Origin: Pseudomonas synxantha BG33R
GTDB lineage: Bacteria > Pseudomonadota > Gammaproteobacteria > Pseudomonadales > Pseudomonadaceae
Assembly (NCBI RefSeq): GCF_000263715.2
Contig: NZ_CM001514.1
Coordinates: 5,642,498 to 5,706,497, forward strand
Direction: 5' to 3'
Length of the DNA: 64,000 nt
Under the pieces are notes generated by a model, which saw nothing but the letters and a program-made list of their open reading frames with translations, searched no databases and was not told where the DNA came from. The position numbers and the translations under genes are program-made. Every line of letters starts with the position of its first letter. The stretch's first letter is position 1. Below are positions 61,427-64,000 of this stretch, piece after piece.

Positions 61427-63397
61427 ATGGCCGGGCTGATTCCCCAGAGCTTTATTGACGACCTTCTGAACCGCACCGACATCGTCGATGTTGTCAGCTC
61501 ACGCGTACAGCTGAAAAAAGCCGGCAAAAACTACACCGCCTGCTGCCCGTTCCATAAAGAAAAAACGCCGTCATTCAGTGTCAGCCCCGACAAGCAGTTC
61601 TATTATTGCTTCGGTTGCGGCGCTGGCGGCAACGCCCTCGGCTTCCTGATGGACCACGACAACCTGGACTTTCCCCAGGCCGTCGAGGATCTGGCAAAAG
61701 CCGCGGGCATGGAAATCCCCCGGGAAGAAAGTGGCCGCCCGCACAAACCTCGGCAACCCACCGATTCGCCGCTGTATCCGCTGCTGACCGCGGCCGCCGA
61801 CTTCTATCGCCAGGCGCTTAAAAGCCATCCGCAGCGCAAGGCCGCCGTTGACTACCTCAAGGGCCGCGGCCTCACCGGTGAAATCGCCCGCGACTTCGGC
61901 CTCGGTTTCGCGCCGCCCGGCTGGGACAACCTGTACAAACACCTGAGCAGCGATACCCTGCAGCAAAAGGCTATGATCGATGCCGGCCTGTTGATAGAAA
62001 ACGCCGAGACCGGCAAGCGTTATGACCGTTTCCGCGACCGCGTGATGTTTCCGATCCGCGACAGCCGTGGCCGCATCATCGCCTTCGGTGGCCGCGTACT
62101 CGGGGACGACAAGCCCAAGTACCTGAACTCCCCGGAAACCCCGGTGTTCCACAAGGGCCAGGAACTCTACGGACTGTTCGAAGCACGCAAGAACAACCGC
62201 AACCTCGACGAAATCATCGTGGTTGAAGGCTATATGGACGTGATCGCCCTGGCCCAGCAAGGTCTGCGCAACGCCGTGGCAACCCTGGGCACCGCCACCA
62301 GCGAAGAGCATTTGAAGCGCCTGTTCCGCGTTGTGCCCAGCGTACTGTTCTGCTTTGACGGTGACCAGGCCGGCCGCAACGCCGCCTGGCGTGCGCTTGA
62401 GGCCACACTGTCAAGCCTGCAGGACGGGCGCCGCGCACGTTTCCTGTTCCTGCCCGAAGGCGAAGACCCGGACACCCTGGTCCGTTCGGAGGGCACCGAC
62501 GCGTTCCGTGCGCGCATCAATCAACATGCGCAGCCGCTGGCGGATTATTTTTTCCAGCAATTGACCGAAGAAGCCGACCCGCGCTCGCTCGAAGGCAAGG
62601 CTCATATGGCCACCCTCGCTGCGCCATTGATCGACAAGGTGCCAGGCGCCAATTTGCGCACGCTGATGCGCCAGCGCCTGCTGGAAATTACCGGTTTGAG
62701 TGGCGAAGCCGTGAGCCAGCTGGTGCATAGCGCACCGCAAGATGCGCCGCCAGCCTACGATCCAGGCATGGATTATGACGCCATGCCGGACTATGCCGAC
62801 TTTCACCAACCCCAGGAGGCCTTTGCCCCCCAACAGGAGTGGACGCCGAAAAAGCCCGGGGCCGGCGGCAAAAAATGGGACAAGAAACCCTGGAGCAAAA
62901 ACGGCAAGCGCGGTGATCGCGATGAAGCCTACGCTCCACGCACACCCGTAGCAGTGGAAGCCCCGACGCTTATTGCGCTGCGTACGCTGATTCATCACCC
63001 ACAACTGGCCGGCAAGGTTGAAAGCGCCGACCACTTTGCCAACGAAAGCAACACCTACGCCCAGGTGCTGATTGCCCTGATCGAGGCGGTGCAGAAAAAT
63101 CCCAAGCTAAACTCAATCCAGCTGATGGCTCGCTGGCACGGCACGGAACAAGGCCGTTTATTGAAAGCGTTGGCGGAAAAGGAGTGGCTAATTGACGGCG
63201 ACAACCTTGAACAACAGTTTTTAGACACCATTAATAGGTTATCTGCGGGTCAACACACTCAGACCCTCGATGAGCTCATTAAGAGAGCAAGGCAGCCGGG
63301 ATTGTCGGCTGAAGAGCAGATTCAGATAGCAAAACAGATGCGCGACCTCTTAAAACAGAATGTTTACGCATCAAACCCGACCTCAGCTGGCGTGTGA
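61427..63397 (+). CDS. dnaG: DNA primase
   Basis: 656 aa. Makes RNA primers at the replication fork. The N-terminal zinc ribbon has Cys40, His43, Cys61 and Cys64 (CCPFHKEKTPSF, YYCFGCG). The TOPRIM domain has VVEGYMDVIALAQQG and the FCFDGDQAGR metal motif. A Pro/Lys-rich linker (about 445-500) precedes the DnaB-binding C-terminal helicase-interaction domain. Second gene of the operon. Confidence 0.97.
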   Translation: MAGLIPQSFIDDLLNRTDIVDVVSSRVQLKKAGKNYTACCPFHKEKTPSFSVSPDKQFYYCFGCGAGGNALGFLMDHDNLDFPQAVEDLAKAAGMEIPREESGRPHKPRQPTDSPLYPLLTAAADFYRQALKSHPQRKAAVDYLKGRGLTGEIARDFGLGFAPPGWDNLYKHLSSDTLQQKAMIDAGLLIENAETGKRYDRFRDRVMFPIRDSRGRIIAFGGRVLGDDKPKYLNSPETPVFHKGQELYGLFEARKNNRNLDEIIVVEGYMDVIALAQQGLRNAVATLGTATSEEHLKRLFRVVPSVLFCFDGDQAGRNAAWRALEATLSSLQDGRRARFLFLPEGEDPDTLVRSEGTDAFRARINQHAQPLADYFFQQLTEEADPRSLEGKAHMATLAAPLIDKVPGANLRTLMRQRLLEITGLSGEAVSQLVHSAPQDAPPAYDPGMDYDAMPDYADFHQPQEAFAPQQEWTPKKPGAGGKKWDKKPWSKNGKRGDRDEAYAPRTPVAVEAPTLIALRTLIHHPQLAGKVESADHFANESNTYAQVLIALIEAVQKNPKLNSIQLMARWHGTEQGRLLKALAEKEWLIDGDNLEQQFLDTINRLSAGQHTQTLDELIKRARQPGLSAEEQIQIAKQMRDLLKQNVYASNPTSAGV

Positions 63398-63399
63398 GG

Positions 63400-63417
63400 T
63401 CATAGCTCGGGTATAAT
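63400..63417 (+). promoter_or_regulatory. Possible internal promoter for rpoD
   Basis: A perfect TATAAT (63412-63417) lies 48 nt before the rpoD ATG, just after the dnaG stop. No clear -35 is seen at 17 bp. Pseudomonas rpoD is known to have its own promoters, but this site is only a sequence match. Confidence 0.4.
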
Positions 63418-63464
63418 CCTCGGCTTGTTTTTTGCCCGCCAAGACCTTCAGTGGATAGGGTGTT

Positions 63465-64000
63465 ATGTCCGGAAAAGCGCAACAGCAGTCTCGTATCAAA
63501 GAGTTGATCACACTTGGTCGTGAGCAGGGTTACCTGACTTACGCGGAGGTCAACGACCACCTGCCTGAGGATATTTCAGATCCAGAGCAGGTGGAAGACA
63601 TCATCCGCATGATTAACGACATGGGGATCAACGTATTCGAAGTCGCGCCAGATAAGGATTCCCTTATGCTGGCCGACGCTGATACCGACGAGGCCGCCGC
63701 TGAGGAAGCTGCTGCCGCGCTGGCTGCAGTAGAGACCGATATCGGCCGCACGACGGACCCGGTGCGCATGTATATGCGTGAAATGGGTACTGTCGAGCTG
63801 CTGACACGCGAAGGCGAAATCGAAATCGCCAAGCGTATCGAAGAGGGCATCCGTGAAGTGATGGGCGCTATTGCGCACTTCCCAGGCACGGTTGACCACA
63901 TTCTCTCCGAGTACACCCGCGTCACCACCGAAGGTGGCCGCCTGTCCGACGTCCTGAGCGGTTACATCGACCCGGACGACGGCATTGCGCCGCCTGCCGC
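63465..64000 (+). CDS. rpoD: RNA polymerase sigma-70 factor RpoD, N-terminal part (cut by window edge)
   Basis: First 178 codons of the housekeeping sigma factor. Region 1.1 (QQSRIKELITLGREQGYLTY) blocks promoter DNA in the free factor. An acidic Ala/Glu stretch precedes region 1.2 (TTDPVRMYMREMGTVELLTR). The rest lies outside the window. Collinear with dnaG. Confidence 0.97.
   Translation, partial: MSGKAQQQSRIKELITLGREQGYLTYAEVNDHLPEDISDPEQVEDIIRMINDMGINVFEVAPDKDSLMLADADTDEAAAEEAAAALAAVETDIGRTTDPVRMYMREMGTVELLTREGEIEIAKRIEEGIREVMGAIAHFPGTVDHILSEYTRVTTEGGRLSDVLSGYIDPDDGIAPPA

Overview
The window is a chromosomal segment of a fluorescent Pseudomonas, most like the P. fluorescens group. The evidence is the protein sequences, the gene order (rpoC-rpoB-rplL-rplJ-rplA-rplK-nusG-secE, lptD-surA-pdxA-rsmA-apaG-apaH, rpsU-dnaG-rpoD), a vfr/osmC/coq7/trpCDG neighbourhood as in other pseudomonads, and REP/REPIN elements of the kind known from P. 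fluorescens. I see no prophage, insertion sequence, CRISPR array, toxin system or plasmid gene. Almost everything is conserved core genome, so the interest lies in regulatory details, gene losses and one point substitution.

Layout. 1-10.4 kb (minus strand): the RNA polymerase and ribosomal protein cluster from rpoC (cut by the window edge) back to secE, then tRNA-Trp and a tRNA Thr-Gly-Tyr group. 10.5-12.7 kb (minus): a SPOR-like membrane protein, coaX and birA. 12.8-18.6 kb (minus): a complete rRNA operon (16S, tRNA-Ile, tRNA-Ala, 23S, 5S) with three tandem promoters, boxA, processing stems and a terminator, followed by tyrS. 20-24 kb: an M23 peptidase gene and anmK (cell wall), erpA (Fe-S) and argC. 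24.2-30 kb (mostly plus): hemJ, a nitronate monooxygenase, a DUF805 protein, an SDR, a HIT protein, coq7, an OsmC protein and vfr. 30-38.8 kb (mostly minus): a lipoate-ligase-like gene, trpC, trpD and trpG, a plus-strand autotransporter esterase, trpE, gph and rpe. 38.8-43.7 kb: an iron alcohol dehydrogenase, a DUF3530 protein, djlA, murU and amgK. 43.8-51.5 kb (plus): lptD-surA-pdxA-rsmA-apaG-apaH-glpE. 51.6-56.7 kb (plus): the prkA-yeaH-spoVR stress operon. 56.7-64 kb: cca, folK/folB, plsY, tsaD, rpsU, dnaG and the start of rpoD.

Most notable points. (1) RpoB residue 531 (E. coli 526) is Leu instead of the normally invariant His, a classic rifampicin-resistance position, so the sequenced strain is probably a rifampicin-resistant derivative. 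(2) trpGDC is preceded by a 28-codon ORF, and trpE by the 3' end of gph. Both end in the same Trp-containing tail (ARWRWRA-stop) and each holds an in-frame 14-codon leader-like ORF. They look like paired attenuation leader peptides, one of them built into the C-terminus of Gph. (3) No tufB lies between tRNA-Thr and tRNA-Trp, and no YqeY-type gene lies between rpsU and dnaG, although P. aeruginosa has both. (4) The Shine-Dalgarno of cca lies inside the 3' arm of the spoVR terminator hairpin.

All calls come from reading the sequence. No database search was run.
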